NCBI RefSeq assembly: GCF_029625335.1
Contig: NZ_CP121111.1
Location: forward strand, 62,001-126,000
Length of the DNA: 64,000 nt
From: Flavobacterium nitratireducens
GTDB taxonomy: Bacteria; Bacteroidota; Bacteroidia; Flavobacteriales; Flavobacteriaceae
Direction of reading: 5' to 3'
Positions within the stretch are counted from its first letter, which is position 1; the number at the start of each line of letters is the position of its first letter. Below, piece by piece: positions 26,466 to 33,517 of the stretch. Below the pieces are notes generated by a model. That model was not told the DNA's origin. It was given only the letters and a program-made list of their open reading frames with translations, and searched no databases. The translations under genes were made by a program, and so were the position numbers.

Positions 26466-27803
26466 ATGAATGTTCAAAAAGAATTAGTAAAATCGGTTGG
26501 AATTGGCTTAATTGTATTTGTAGTTATTCAAATTATAAATTACAGTGCCAGTTTGCAGCTTCCAACTTTAGAAAGCTTACAATGGAATTTATTTTATACG
26601 CTTTTATACACGGTGGTACTTTATTTTACTAATGCGTATGTATTTGCTTTGGTTTATAAAAAAAATAAAATCACTGCGCTTAGTTTTAATAGAATTCTAA
26701 TTGGTTTTGGCTTGTCGTTTGGGCTGAGTATGATCACCATTTTTGTTTTACGATTTTTAGAAGAAGTAATTATTGATAAAACTCCGGTAGCTGATTTTTT
26801 AAACGGAGAAAAACCATCGTATTACATTGTGGCATTGATTATAACAGTAATTGTTTCGCTTGTAATACATCTGTTGTATTTCTATAAAAATTATCAGGAA
26901 AACCGCGTAAAACAAGAAAAAATAATTGCCGGTACAGCTTCTGCTCAATTTGAAAGTTTAAAAAACCAACTCGATCCTCATTTTTTATTCAACAGTTTAA
27001 ATGTATTGAGTTCTTTAATAGAAGAGAATCCGGATTCGGCACAAAAGTTTACCACATCATTATCAAAGGTTTATCGGTATGTTTTGGAACAGCGTGATAA
27101 AGAATTGGTAACTGTTGAAGAAGAATTGGCTTTCGCCAAAACCTATATGAATTTGTTGAAAATGCGTTTTGAAAACAGCATTTCGTTTGAATTACCCGAA
27201 GTTGTTACTATTCCCGAAGCCAAAGTAGTGCCCTTATCATTACAACTTTTATTGGAAAATTGTATTAAACACAACACGGTAAGTGAACCCAAACCATTGC
27301 ATATTAAAATTTACATCGAAAAAAACGAATTAATAATTGAAAATAACAAACAAAAGAAAGAAGTATTACAAGACAGAAAAGGCGTTGGATTGCAAAATAT
27401 CATCAGTCGCTATGCGATTTTAACAGATAGAAAAGTTAGCATTGAAGAAAGTGACGCCATTTTTAAAGTAAATCTTCCCATATTAACCAAACAAATAACA
27501 ATAACTATGAATGCAACAGCCACTTACAACGAAGATTTAGCTTATGTAAAAGCAAAAGAAAGAGTTCAAAAAATAAGAAACTTTTATAAAAGTTTATTTG
27601 TTTACGTCATCGTAATTTCCTTCTTAGCCGTATCCAGCTATCCACATTACAGTAATAATTGGTTTTGGATTGTGTTAGCAGCCTGGGGAATGTCAATAGC
27701 TTTAAAAGCCGTTAATGTTTTCGGTTTTGGAAAAGATTGGGAAGAAAGAAAAATAGAAGAATTAATCAACAACGATAAATCAAACAAAAAATACTATAAT
27801 TAA
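26466..27803 (+). CDS. LytS-type sensor histidine kinase with C-terminal 2TM domain
   Basis: 445 residues in four parts: four membrane helices (residues 10-145), a His_kinase domain (PF06580) with LDPHFLFNSLNVLSSLIEEN (phospho-acceptor histidine near residue 170), an ATP-binding region with LLLENCIKHNTVSEP and DRKGVGLQNIISRYAI, and then, from about residue 355, an added 2TM domain: AKERVQKIRNFYKSLFVYVI, two helices, and FGKDWEERKIEEL. It is the first gene of a four-gene unit with two free 2TM proteins and a LytTR regulator. The 2TM fusion ties those small proteins to this signalling pathway. The signal is unknown. Confidence 0.88.
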   Translation: MNVQKELVKSVGIGLIVFVVIQIINYSASLQLPTLESLQWNLFYTLLYTVVLYFTNAYVFALVYKKNKITALSFNRILIGFGLSFGLSMITIFVLRFLEEVIIDKTPVADFLNGEKPSYYIVALIITVIVSLVIHLLYFYKNYQENRVKQEKIIAGTASAQFESLKNQLDPHFLFNSLNVLSSLIEENPDSAQKFTTSLSKVYRYVLEQRDKELVTVEEELAFAKTYMNLLKMRFENSISFELPEVVTIPEAKVVPLSLQLLLENCIKHNTVSEPKPLHIKIYIEKNELIIENNKQKKEVLQDRKGVGLQNIISRYAILTDRKVSIEESDAIFKVNLPILTKQITITMNATATYNEDLAYVKAKERVQKIRNFYKSLFVYVIVISFLAVSSYPHYSNNWFWIVLAAWGMSIALKAVNVFGFGKDWEERKIEELINNDKSNKKYYN

Positions 27804-27805
27804 TC

Positions 27806-28111
27806 ATGGAAACAAACAAATCAGAATTTGAACGCTATGAAGCCGCTCAAAAAAAGGTAAAAAAGCTTAAAGATTTTTATAGCCATTTGCTAACATACGT
27901 AATTGTAGTTTCGTTTTTAGCTTTTATCAATTTCTACTACACACCTCAATATCTTTGGTTTATTTGGACATTAATGGGCTGGGGAATAGGTGTTTTGTTT
28001 CACGCCTTGGGAACATTTGAAATTATACCATTCTTTGGGAAAGATTGGGAACAAAAGAAAATCAACGAATTAATAGAAAAAGAAAATCATAATCAAAAAA
28101 AATGGGAATAG
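27806..28111 (+). CDS. 2TM domain protein
   Basis: 101 residues of the 2TM family (PF13239). A charged helix (AAQKKVKKLKDFYSHLLTYV) leads into two membrane segments with WTLMGWGIGVLFHAL, ending FFGKDWEQKKINELIEKE. It starts 2 bases after the stop of the histidine kinase, whose own C-terminus has the same domain, and overlaps the next frame slightly. No enzymatic motif. It probably forms membrane complexes with the kinase, but this is inference. Confidence 0.88.
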   Translation: METNKSEFERYEAAQKKVKKLKDFYSHLLTYVIVVSFLAFINFYYTPQYLWFIWTLMGWGIGVLFHALGTFEIIPFFGKDWEQKKINELIEKENHNQKKWE

Positions 28112-28113
28112 TT

Positions 28114-28419
28114 ATGGAAGCAACTAATGAAATTCAATACACAGAAGCGAAAAAGAGAGTAAAACAAATTAAAGGTTTTTATACCCATTTGATTGTATAT
28201 GTAATAGTTAACATTTTTATTTTTGTAGCTAATGTGAAAGATTTACCTACAGGCGAAAATCTATTACAATGGAAAAACTTAGCAACACCATTCTTTTGGG
28301 GAATAGGTTTGTTAGGTCATGCTGCCAATGTTTTTCTACCAAACTTTTTATTAGGAAAAGAATGGGAACAACGCAAAATAAATGAACTGATGGAACAAGA
28401 AAAGAAGAAATATCAATAA
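28114..28419 (+). CDS. 2TM domain protein
   Basis: 101 residues from the ATG at 28114; an earlier in-frame ATG at 28102 lies inside the preceding gene and is not preferred. AKKRVKQIKGFYTHLIVYVI, two hydrophobic segments around FFWGIGLLGHAANVF, and LLGKEWEQRKINELMEQE repeat the layout of the neighbour and of the kinase tail. The loop between the helices is longer (KDLPTGENLLQWKNL). This is the third copy of the domain in this unit. It is followed by the LytTR regulator after 51 bp. Confidence 0.88.
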   Translation: MEATNEIQYTEAKKRVKQIKGFYTHLIVYVIVNIFIFVANVKDLPTGENLLQWKNLATPFFWGIGLLGHAANVFLPNFLLGKEWEQRKINELMEQEKKKYQ

Positions 28420-28470
28420 CAATTTCAATATCAAGTGTAAATTGTAACTATAAACCATCTACTGTAAAAC

Positions 28471-29226
28471 ATGAAAATTATCATCATAGAAGACGAAAAA
28501 CCGGCAGCGCGATTACTACAGCGAAAAGTGGAAAAGCTGGGTTATACCGTAAATCAAATGCTGCATTCGGTTGAAGAAGCTTTGGCTTGGTTTCAAAATA
28601 ATCAGCAACCCGATTTAATTTTCCTGGATATTCAACTTTCCGATGGTTTGTCGTTTGAAATTTTTGAAAAGGTCAATATTAGCAGTGCCATCATTTTTAC
28701 AACCGCTTATGATGAATATGCATTACGTGCCTTTAAATTAAACAGTATCGATTATTTGTTAAAGCCTATTGATGAAGATGATTTAGAGCTTGCCATTGCA
28801 AAATTTAAAAAGCATTTTCAATCAAATAATATTGCTACTTTCGATTTTGAAGCAATAAAAAGATTGTTAGTGAATCCAATTGAAAAAGAATACAAAACAC
28901 GTTATTCAGTAAAAATTGGGAATCAAATCAAGATTATCCCTACTGAAAATGCAGTTTGTTTTTATAGTGAAAACAAAGGAACTTATTTGTATTCCAATGA
29001 AAAACGGGATTATTTGTTAGATGTTTCATTGGAAAATATTGAAGCCGAACTCAACCCGAAAGATTTTTTTCGAATCAATAGAAAATACGTAATTGCCTTA
29101 AAGGCAATAGAAGAGATTCAGTTATATTCCAATTCCCGATTGAAATTAATTTTAAAAAACTTTACATCCGAAGAAATAATCGTAGCCCGAGAACGTGTTT
29201 CTGATTTTAAAGCCTGGATAAATTAA
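28471..29226 (+). CDS. LytTR-type response regulator
   Basis: 251 residues. The receiver domain has the acidic pocket at IIEDE (residues 5-9), the phosphorylated aspartate 53 in LIFLDIQLSDG, Thr in IFTTAYDEYALRAF and Lys in YLLKPIDEDD. The C-terminal LytTR DNA-binding domain (PF04397, from about residue 146) has VKIGNQIKIIPTENAVCFYS and FFRINRKYVIALKAIEEI. It would be phosphorylated by the kinase encoded at 26466 and regulate genes that cannot be named from this window. Confidence 0.92.
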   Translation: MKIIIIEDEKPAARLLQRKVEKLGYTVNQMLHSVEEALAWFQNNQQPDLIFLDIQLSDGLSFEIFEKVNISSAIIFTTAYDEYALRAFKLNSIDYLLKPIDEDDLELAIAKFKKHFQSNNIATFDFEAIKRLLVNPIEKEYKTRYSVKIGNQIKIIPTENAVCFYSENKGTYLYSNEKRDYLLDVSLENIEAELNPKDFFRINRKYVIALKAIEEIQLYSNSRLKLILKNFTSEEIIVARERVSDFKAWIN

Positions 29227-29622
29227 AGTTGAAAATGAAGTTTCTAGGTAAGAGCATTACAATTGTAAGAATTTGTGAATTAATAGGATTGTTTAATATA
29301 TTTCTAGCTTTAACTCCTACTCAACGGACTCTGTTGAGTGAATGATAAAATAAAGTCAAATACATCTCAAAAATTAGACTTATTAACGAAGGAAGCATTT
29401 CATGTAGGATTTCTACAATGTTTCTTATTGTTGCGAGGACAGAGTGCAATTCTACGCTAACTGTTTGTATGTAAATCTGAGAAGTCGGCTTTTCATAGCC
29501 TAAGTTTAGTTAGATTGCCACGCTATCGCTCGCAATGACCCAAACCGTCAAGCCAGTCTTTGCGAGTGACGAAGCAATCTCATCCAGTATTTCAATATTT
29601 TTTTTATTGGAACGGGCACGGA
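29227..29622. repeat. intergenic repeat cluster (palindromic and direct repeats)
   Basis: At 29513-29582 agattgccacgctatcgctc and, inverted, gagtgacgaagcaatct form an imperfect palindromic unit of about 70 bp (arms share AGATTGC and CGCTCGCAA / TTGCGAG), a type scattered in many flavobacterial genomes. A second, direct repeat is seen between about 29452-29482 (ctacgctaactgtttgtatg then taaatctgagaagtcgg) and about 29632-29668 (ccgcgctaacgtttgtgtgt then aaatccgagcggtcggg). The second copy runs into the 3' end of the SRPBCC gene. Confidence 0.65.
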
Positions 29623-29859
29623 TTATAAATCCGCGCTAACGTTTGTGTGTAAATCCGAGCGGTCGGGAACCATACCTCCTTTATTGCCATTTTCATCTAC
29701 CCCAATAAAAAGTATTTTGTTGCCTTTTTCATAGGTAGAGGTAGGTTGAAACATAGCAGTCCATTGCTCATATGTAGTTTTATTACTAATTCCCAGCATT
29801 AAATCATAAACCTTAGTCACAGCTGCATTGATGTTCACGCTGTATTGTAGTTTTTTCAT
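29623..29859 (-). pseudogene. SRPBCC (START/AHSA1-like) gene truncated by a repeat
   Basis: 78 codons remain. The first 65 residues are a normal AHSA1/SRPBCC start: MKKLQYSVNINAAVTKVYDL, then TTYEQWTAMFQPTSTYEKGN and ILFIGVDENGNKGGMV. Family members run to about 150 residues or more. After GGMV the coding sequence is replaced by PDRSDLHTNVSADL, which is encoded by the repeat word found again near 29452. The second half of the fold, including the long C-terminal helix over the ligand cavity, is absent, so the product is very likely non-functional. Confidence 0.75.
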
Positions 29860-29935
29860 AATTATAACTGTTAGTATTTTAAATATAAACCATTTTTCTT
29901 ATAAAATAGTAATTTATACGTTCTTTTGGAGCATA

Positions 29936-29960
29936 AAAAAAGCGTCCGAAAACGCTTTTT
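29936..29960 (-). terminator. terminator of the Crp/Fnr gene
   Basis: Stem aaaaagcgt / acgcttttt around CCGAAA; on the minus strand it is followed by a T run and lies 36 bases after the regulator's stop codon. Confidence 0.8.
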
Positions 29961-29995
29961 GATTTGTATTTAGATTTAACCTTAAACCATCTTTT

Positions 29996-30658
29996 TCAGC
30001 TTAGGAATATCTTTAAGGATGATTTTTTTCCTTTTAATTCAATCAATCCAGATTTATTAAAATCGGAAAGTAAACGAATACAGCTTTCGGTAGCGGTACC
30101 AATCATACTAGCTAATTCGTCTCGTGTCAATTGGATTTTTAAGGTATCGTCTTCGTTTTTGCCAAAAGTATCCTGAAGATAGAGTAGAGTTTCGGCCAGA
30201 CGTTCTTTTACGGTTTTTTGTGCCATATTTACCATTTGGCTGTCGGCTTCTTTCAGGTCACCGCAAATGGTTTTCATCACATTCATCGAAAATTGGTTGT
30301 TATTGTCAAAAAAGCCCATGATTTCGCTTTTAGGAACAAAGCAAATTTGCATGTCTTCAAGCGCCACAGCGCTAAGGTTTACAGGTTCCTCACTTATCAT
30401 CGAGCGTTGTCCTAAAAGTTCGCCTTTGGCTACCAGTTTGACGATATGATCTTTCCCATTCGGACTCAATTTTGTTAATTTACAAACGCCGTCTTTAACG
30501 CAAAAAATACCATTTACATTTTCGCCTTCTTCAAAAATTACCTCACCTTTTTTGACAATACGTGAAGTTTTGCATTCTGCAAGTTTAACAAGTTCTTCTT
30601 TGCTCAGTGCTTTTAAGGAGCTGAATTCTCTCACGATACATTGTTCGCATTTACTCAT
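29996..30658 (-). CDS. Crp/Fnr family transcriptional regulator
   Basis: 220 residues from the ATG at 30658 (MSKCEQCIVREF). The cyclic-nucleotide-type beta-barrel includes GEVIFEEGENVNGIFCVKDG; the C-terminal helix-turn-helix is LTRDELASMIGTATESCIRL, with the E-x3-R of the recognition helix that reads TGA half-sites in Crp and Fnr. The N-terminal CEQC matches Fnr cysteines 20 and 23, and the Cys in QICFVPKSEI matches position 122, but the Cys-29 position is not a cysteine. It is divergent from ccoI across a 14-bp palindrome and most likely activates ccoI, ccoS-H and hemN at low oxygen. Confidence 0.9.
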   Translation of the reverse strand: MSKCEQCIVREFSSLKALSKEELVKLAECKTSRIVKKGEVIFEEGENVNGIFCVKDGVCKLTKLSPNGKDHIVKLVAKGELLGQRSMISEEPVNLSAVALEDMQICFVPKSEIMGFFDNNNQFSMNVMKTICGDLKEADSQMVNMAQKTVKERLAETLLYLQDTFGKNEDDTLKIQLTRDELASMIGTATESCIRLLSDFNKSGLIELKGKKSSLKIFLS

Positions 30659-30698
30659 ATCGAAATGGTTTTTTGATACTGTAAAATTAATCATTTAT

Positions 30699-30712
30699 AT
30701 GATATATATCAT
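30699..30712. promoter_or_regulatory. Fnr-type operator between regulator gene and ccoI
   Basis: Perfect palindrome ATGATATATATCAT. Its centre (30705.5) is 33 bp upstream of the centre of the ccoI -7 element, a class II activator position. For the divergent regulator gene it lies about 20 bp upstream of a weak -7 (TAATTTTA, 30689-30682), so it could also control its own gene. Confidence 0.75.
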
Positions 30713-30734
30713 ATTTTAATTAATATTCATTTAA

Positions 30735-30742
30735 GACCTTTG
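30735..30742 (+). promoter_or_regulatory. -7 element of ccoI
   Basis: GACCTTTG, one base off TAnnTTTG, 33 bp (centre to centre) downstream of the Fnr-type palindrome. Confidence 0.55.
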
Positions 30743-30764
30743 TATCAGGTAAATGAGCAAAGTT

Positions 30765-33140
30765 ATGGATACACAAAACTGTTTCCATTGTGGTTTAAAT
30801 ATTGAAAAAGAAGCTGAAATTATTTTTGATGAAAAGAAATTTTGTTGTGCCGGTTGTAAAACGGTTTACGAAATTTTTAGTCAGAATGATTTGACTTCGT
30901 ATTATGATTTCGAAAAATCACCTGGAGCAACTCCGCAGGATAATAATGGTAAATATGATTTTTTAGAAAATGAAAACATCGTTTCAAAATTATTGGAATT
31001 TCAAGAGGATACAACCGCTATTGTTTCACTTAGCATTCCTCATATACATTGTAGCTCTTGTATTTGGATTCTGGAAAATTTACAACGCCTTCAAAAGGGA
31101 ATAAATGTTTCTCAAGTTAATTTTCCTGATAAAAAAGTGCGTATTAACTACAATCCACAGATAGTTTCGCTTAGCGAAATTGTAAAATTGTTGTGTTCCA
31201 TTGGCTACGAACCTTATATCAGTCTGGAAAATTACGAAACAGGAAAACAAAAAGTCGATCGAAGTTTAACCTATAAATTAGGTGTGGCTTTCTTTTGTTT
31301 TGGAAATATTATGCTGCTTTCTTTTCCGGAATATTTTGAGGTGAAGGAATTTTGGCTGGACAATTACAAACCGTTTTTCAGATGGTTGATTTTTGCTTTG
31401 TCATTGCCATCCTTTTTGTATTCGGCCAGTGGCTATTATGTTTCGGCTTATAAAAGTATTAAATCCGGAATGCTCAATATTGATATTCCGATTGCTTTAG
31501 GAATTGTTGTTTTTTTTATTCGAAGCACGGTTGATATTGTGATGGATTACGGTTCTGGTTTTTTTGATAGTTTGACAGGTTTGGTTTTCTTTATGCTTTT
31601 GGGCAAAATGTTCCAGATTAAAACCTATAGTTTTTTGAGTTTCGAAAGAGATTTTAAATCCTATTTCCCGGTTGCTGTTACCCGAATTAATACCGATGCT
31701 TCTGAAGAAAGTGTAGCTGTTTATGATATTCAAAAAGGTGACCGATTACTCATTAGAAATCAGGAATTAATTCCCGTTGACGGAATCCTGATAAGTGAAA
31801 ATGCGACTATTGACTATAGTTTTGTTACCGGTGAAGCCATCCCTATAAACAAAAAATCAGGTGATAAAGTTTTTGCAGGAGGAAAACAAATAGGGGAAGT
31901 AATCGAAATGGAAGTGCTGTTTTCGGTTTCTCAAAGCTATCTGACGCAATTATGGAGCAATGATGTATTCCAGAAAAATGTAGAACAAAAACACAAAAAC
32001 ATCACCGACAGCATTTCACGTTATTTCACACCCATATTATTATTGATTGCTTTTGTGGGATTTGCTTATTGGATTTTTAAAGATGTAAATACTGCTTTTA
32101 ATGTTTTTACAGCGGTATTGATTGTAGCTTGTCCCTGTGCTTTGGCTTTGACAGCTCCCTTTACTTTGGGAAATGTATTGCGAATTGTAGGCAAGCAAAA
32201 ATTTTATCTTAAAAATGCTTTGGTAATCGAACAATTGGCAAAAGTAGATACGATTGTTTTTGATAAAACCGGAACGATTACCACCAATAAAAAATCGAAT
32301 ATTTCGTATGAAGGAGAGCCTCTTTCTGAAACTAATTTAATTCAGGTTAAATCAGTGCTTCGGGGGTCTAACCATCCTTTAAGTCGCATGTTATATGACT
32401 TTTTACCAGATGTAGGCAAAGTGAAAATCAGCGATTTTGAAGAAATCACCGGAAAAGGAATTCAGGCAAAAGTGGTGGAAAGTTCGGTTAAAATAGGTTC
32501 GGCAAACTTTGCAGGAAGTTCTGAAGCGAATTCGACCTTACAAACTTCGGTTCACATTCAAATTGATGGAATCTATTATGGAAAATATATTTTTAAAAAT
32601 CAATATCGTGATGGTTTAGAAACGCTTTTCAGAAGTTTGAAATCCAATTACCAAATAAAAGTGTTGTCTGGTGATAATGAAGGTGAAAAAGCCGCTTTAG
32701 AAACACTTTTACCTGCCGGAACCGAATTGGTTTTCAATCAAAAACCAGAACAAAAACTAGCATTCATCAAGCAATTACAAGACAAGGGGAAAAATGTGAT
32801 GATGGTAGGAGACGGATTGAATGATGCTGGAGCCTTAGCACAAAGTAATGTGGGCGTTTCTATTTCGGAAAATGTAAATGTTTTTTCGCCTGCCTGTGAT
32901 GCGATTTTAGAAGCAAGTCAGTTTCAAAAACTGCATTATTTTTTAAAATTTTCAAAGAAAGCAATGTTGGTTATCAAAATGAGTTTTGGATTGTCTTTAC
33001 TGTATAATGTAGTAGGGCTAACTTATGCTGTAACGGGGCAATTAGAACCTTTAGTAGCAGCCATTATAATGCCTTTAAGTACAGTAACCATTGTGAGTTT
33101 TGTGACGGTAATGAGTAATTATTATGCGAAGAAGTTGTGA
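30765..33140 (+). CDS. ccoI: Cu-translocating P-type ATPase CcoI/FixI
   Basis: 791 residues from the second in-frame ATG (30765), preferred over 30753 because the promoter geometry puts transcription start near 30747. The N-terminus has a Cys-rich zinc-ribbon-like domain (CFHCGLNIEKEAEIIF ... CCAGCKTVY) and then an HMA domain whose metal motif is CSSCIW. Eight helices follow with CPCALALTAP as the copper-site motif, FDKTGTITTNK as phosphorylation site, SNHPLS as HP motif and MMVGDGLNDAGAL as hinge. It pumps Cu+ across the inner membrane for loading cbb3 oxidase. It is divergent from the Crp/Fnr gene and upstream of the cco operon. Confidence 0.93.
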   Translation: MDTQNCFHCGLNIEKEAEIIFDEKKFCCAGCKTVYEIFSQNDLTSYYDFEKSPGATPQDNNGKYDFLENENIVSKLLEFQEDTTAIVSLSIPHIHCSSCIWILENLQRLQKGINVSQVNFPDKKVRINYNPQIVSLSEIVKLLCSIGYEPYISLENYETGKQKVDRSLTYKLGVAFFCFGNIMLLSFPEYFEVKEFWLDNYKPFFRWLIFALSLPSFLYSASGYYVSAYKSIKSGMLNIDIPIALGIVVFFIRSTVDIVMDYGSGFFDSLTGLVFFMLLGKMFQIKTYSFLSFERDFKSYFPVAVTRINTDASEESVAVYDIQKGDRLLIRNQELIPVDGILISENATIDYSFVTGEAIPINKKSGDKVFAGGKQIGEVIEMEVLFSVSQSYLTQLWSNDVFQKNVEQKHKNITDSISRYFTPILLLIAFVGFAYWIFKDVNTAFNVFTAVLIVACPCALALTAPFTLGNVLRIVGKQKFYLKNALVIEQLAKVDTIVFDKTGTITTNKKSNISYEGEPLSETNLIQVKSVLRGSNHPLSRMLYDFLPDVGKVKISDFEEITGKGIQAKVVESSVKIGSANFAGSSEANSTLQTSVHIQIDGIYYGKYIFKNQYRDGLETLFRSLKSNYQIKVLSGDNEGEKAALETLLPAGTELVFNQKPEQKLAFIKQLQDKGKNVMMVGDGLNDAGALAQSNVGVSISENVNVFSPACDAILEASQFQKLHYFLKFSKKAMLVIKMSFGLSLLYNVVGLTYAVTGQLEPLVAAIIMPLSTVTIVSFVTVMSNYYAKKL

Positions 33141-33261
33141 GTTGTGAGTTGTGGGGTATGAGTTATGGGTTGAAAAACGTAGCGAATTTTTTTGAATAAA
33201 ATCATAAAGCAGAAGCAATTAAAACGTAACGAGTCTTTGAAGTAAAATAAAAACAGCTTGT

Positions 33262-33275
33262 ATGATAAATGTCAT
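33262..33275. promoter_or_regulatory. Fnr-type operator of the cco operon
   Basis: ATGATAAATGTCAT, the same ATGA-N6-TCAT frame as the sites before ccoI and hemN. Its centre is 33 bp upstream of the centre of the -7 element at 33298. Confidence 0.75.
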
Positions 33276-33297
33276 ATTTTCTCTAAAAGGTCTAAAG

Positions 33298-33305
33298 TAA
33301 TTTTG
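33298..33305 (+). promoter_or_regulatory. -7 element of the cco operon
   Basis: TAATTTTG, a full match to TAnnTTTG, 18 bases before the ccoS ATG. Confidence 0.65.
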
Positions 33306-33323
33306 TTAACACAAATTTAAGGT

Positions 33324-33515
33324 ATGAGTGTCATCTATTTATTAATCACCATTAGCATAATCGTCGCTGTTGCTTTTCTGATTGCCTTTTTTATGGCAGT
33401 CAAAAACGGTCAGTTTGACGACGATTACACACCATCAGTCAGAATGCTTTTTGACGATGAAGTAAAATTAAAAGCCAAAAAAGAAATACAAACAACAGAA
33501 GAAAAAAGTAATTAA
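33324..33515 (+). CDS. ccoS: cbb3-type cytochrome oxidase assembly protein CcoS
   Basis: 63 residues: one N-terminal membrane helix (MSVIYLLITISIIVAVAFLI) followed by FFMAVKNGQFDD, the CcoS signature in which a Gly-Gln-Phe-Asp-Asp stretch follows the helix, and a charged tail. CcoS is needed for insertion of cofactors into cbb3 oxidase. It is the first gene behind the Fnr-type promoter and is followed 2 bases later by ccoNO. Confidence 0.93.
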   Translation: MSVIYLLITISIIVAVAFLIAFFMAVKNGQFDDDYTPSVRMLFDDEVKLKAKKEIQTTEEKSN

Positions 33516-33517
33516 TT

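Noticed and set aside
29513..29582. Rho-independent terminator of the LytTR gene
   Set aside because: The palindrome has no T run behind it and matches an interspersed repeat type instead.
30753..30764. Start of ccoI at the first ATG
   Set aside because: The Fnr-type promoter would put transcription start only a few bases before it; the second ATG gives a leader like those of ccoS and hemN.
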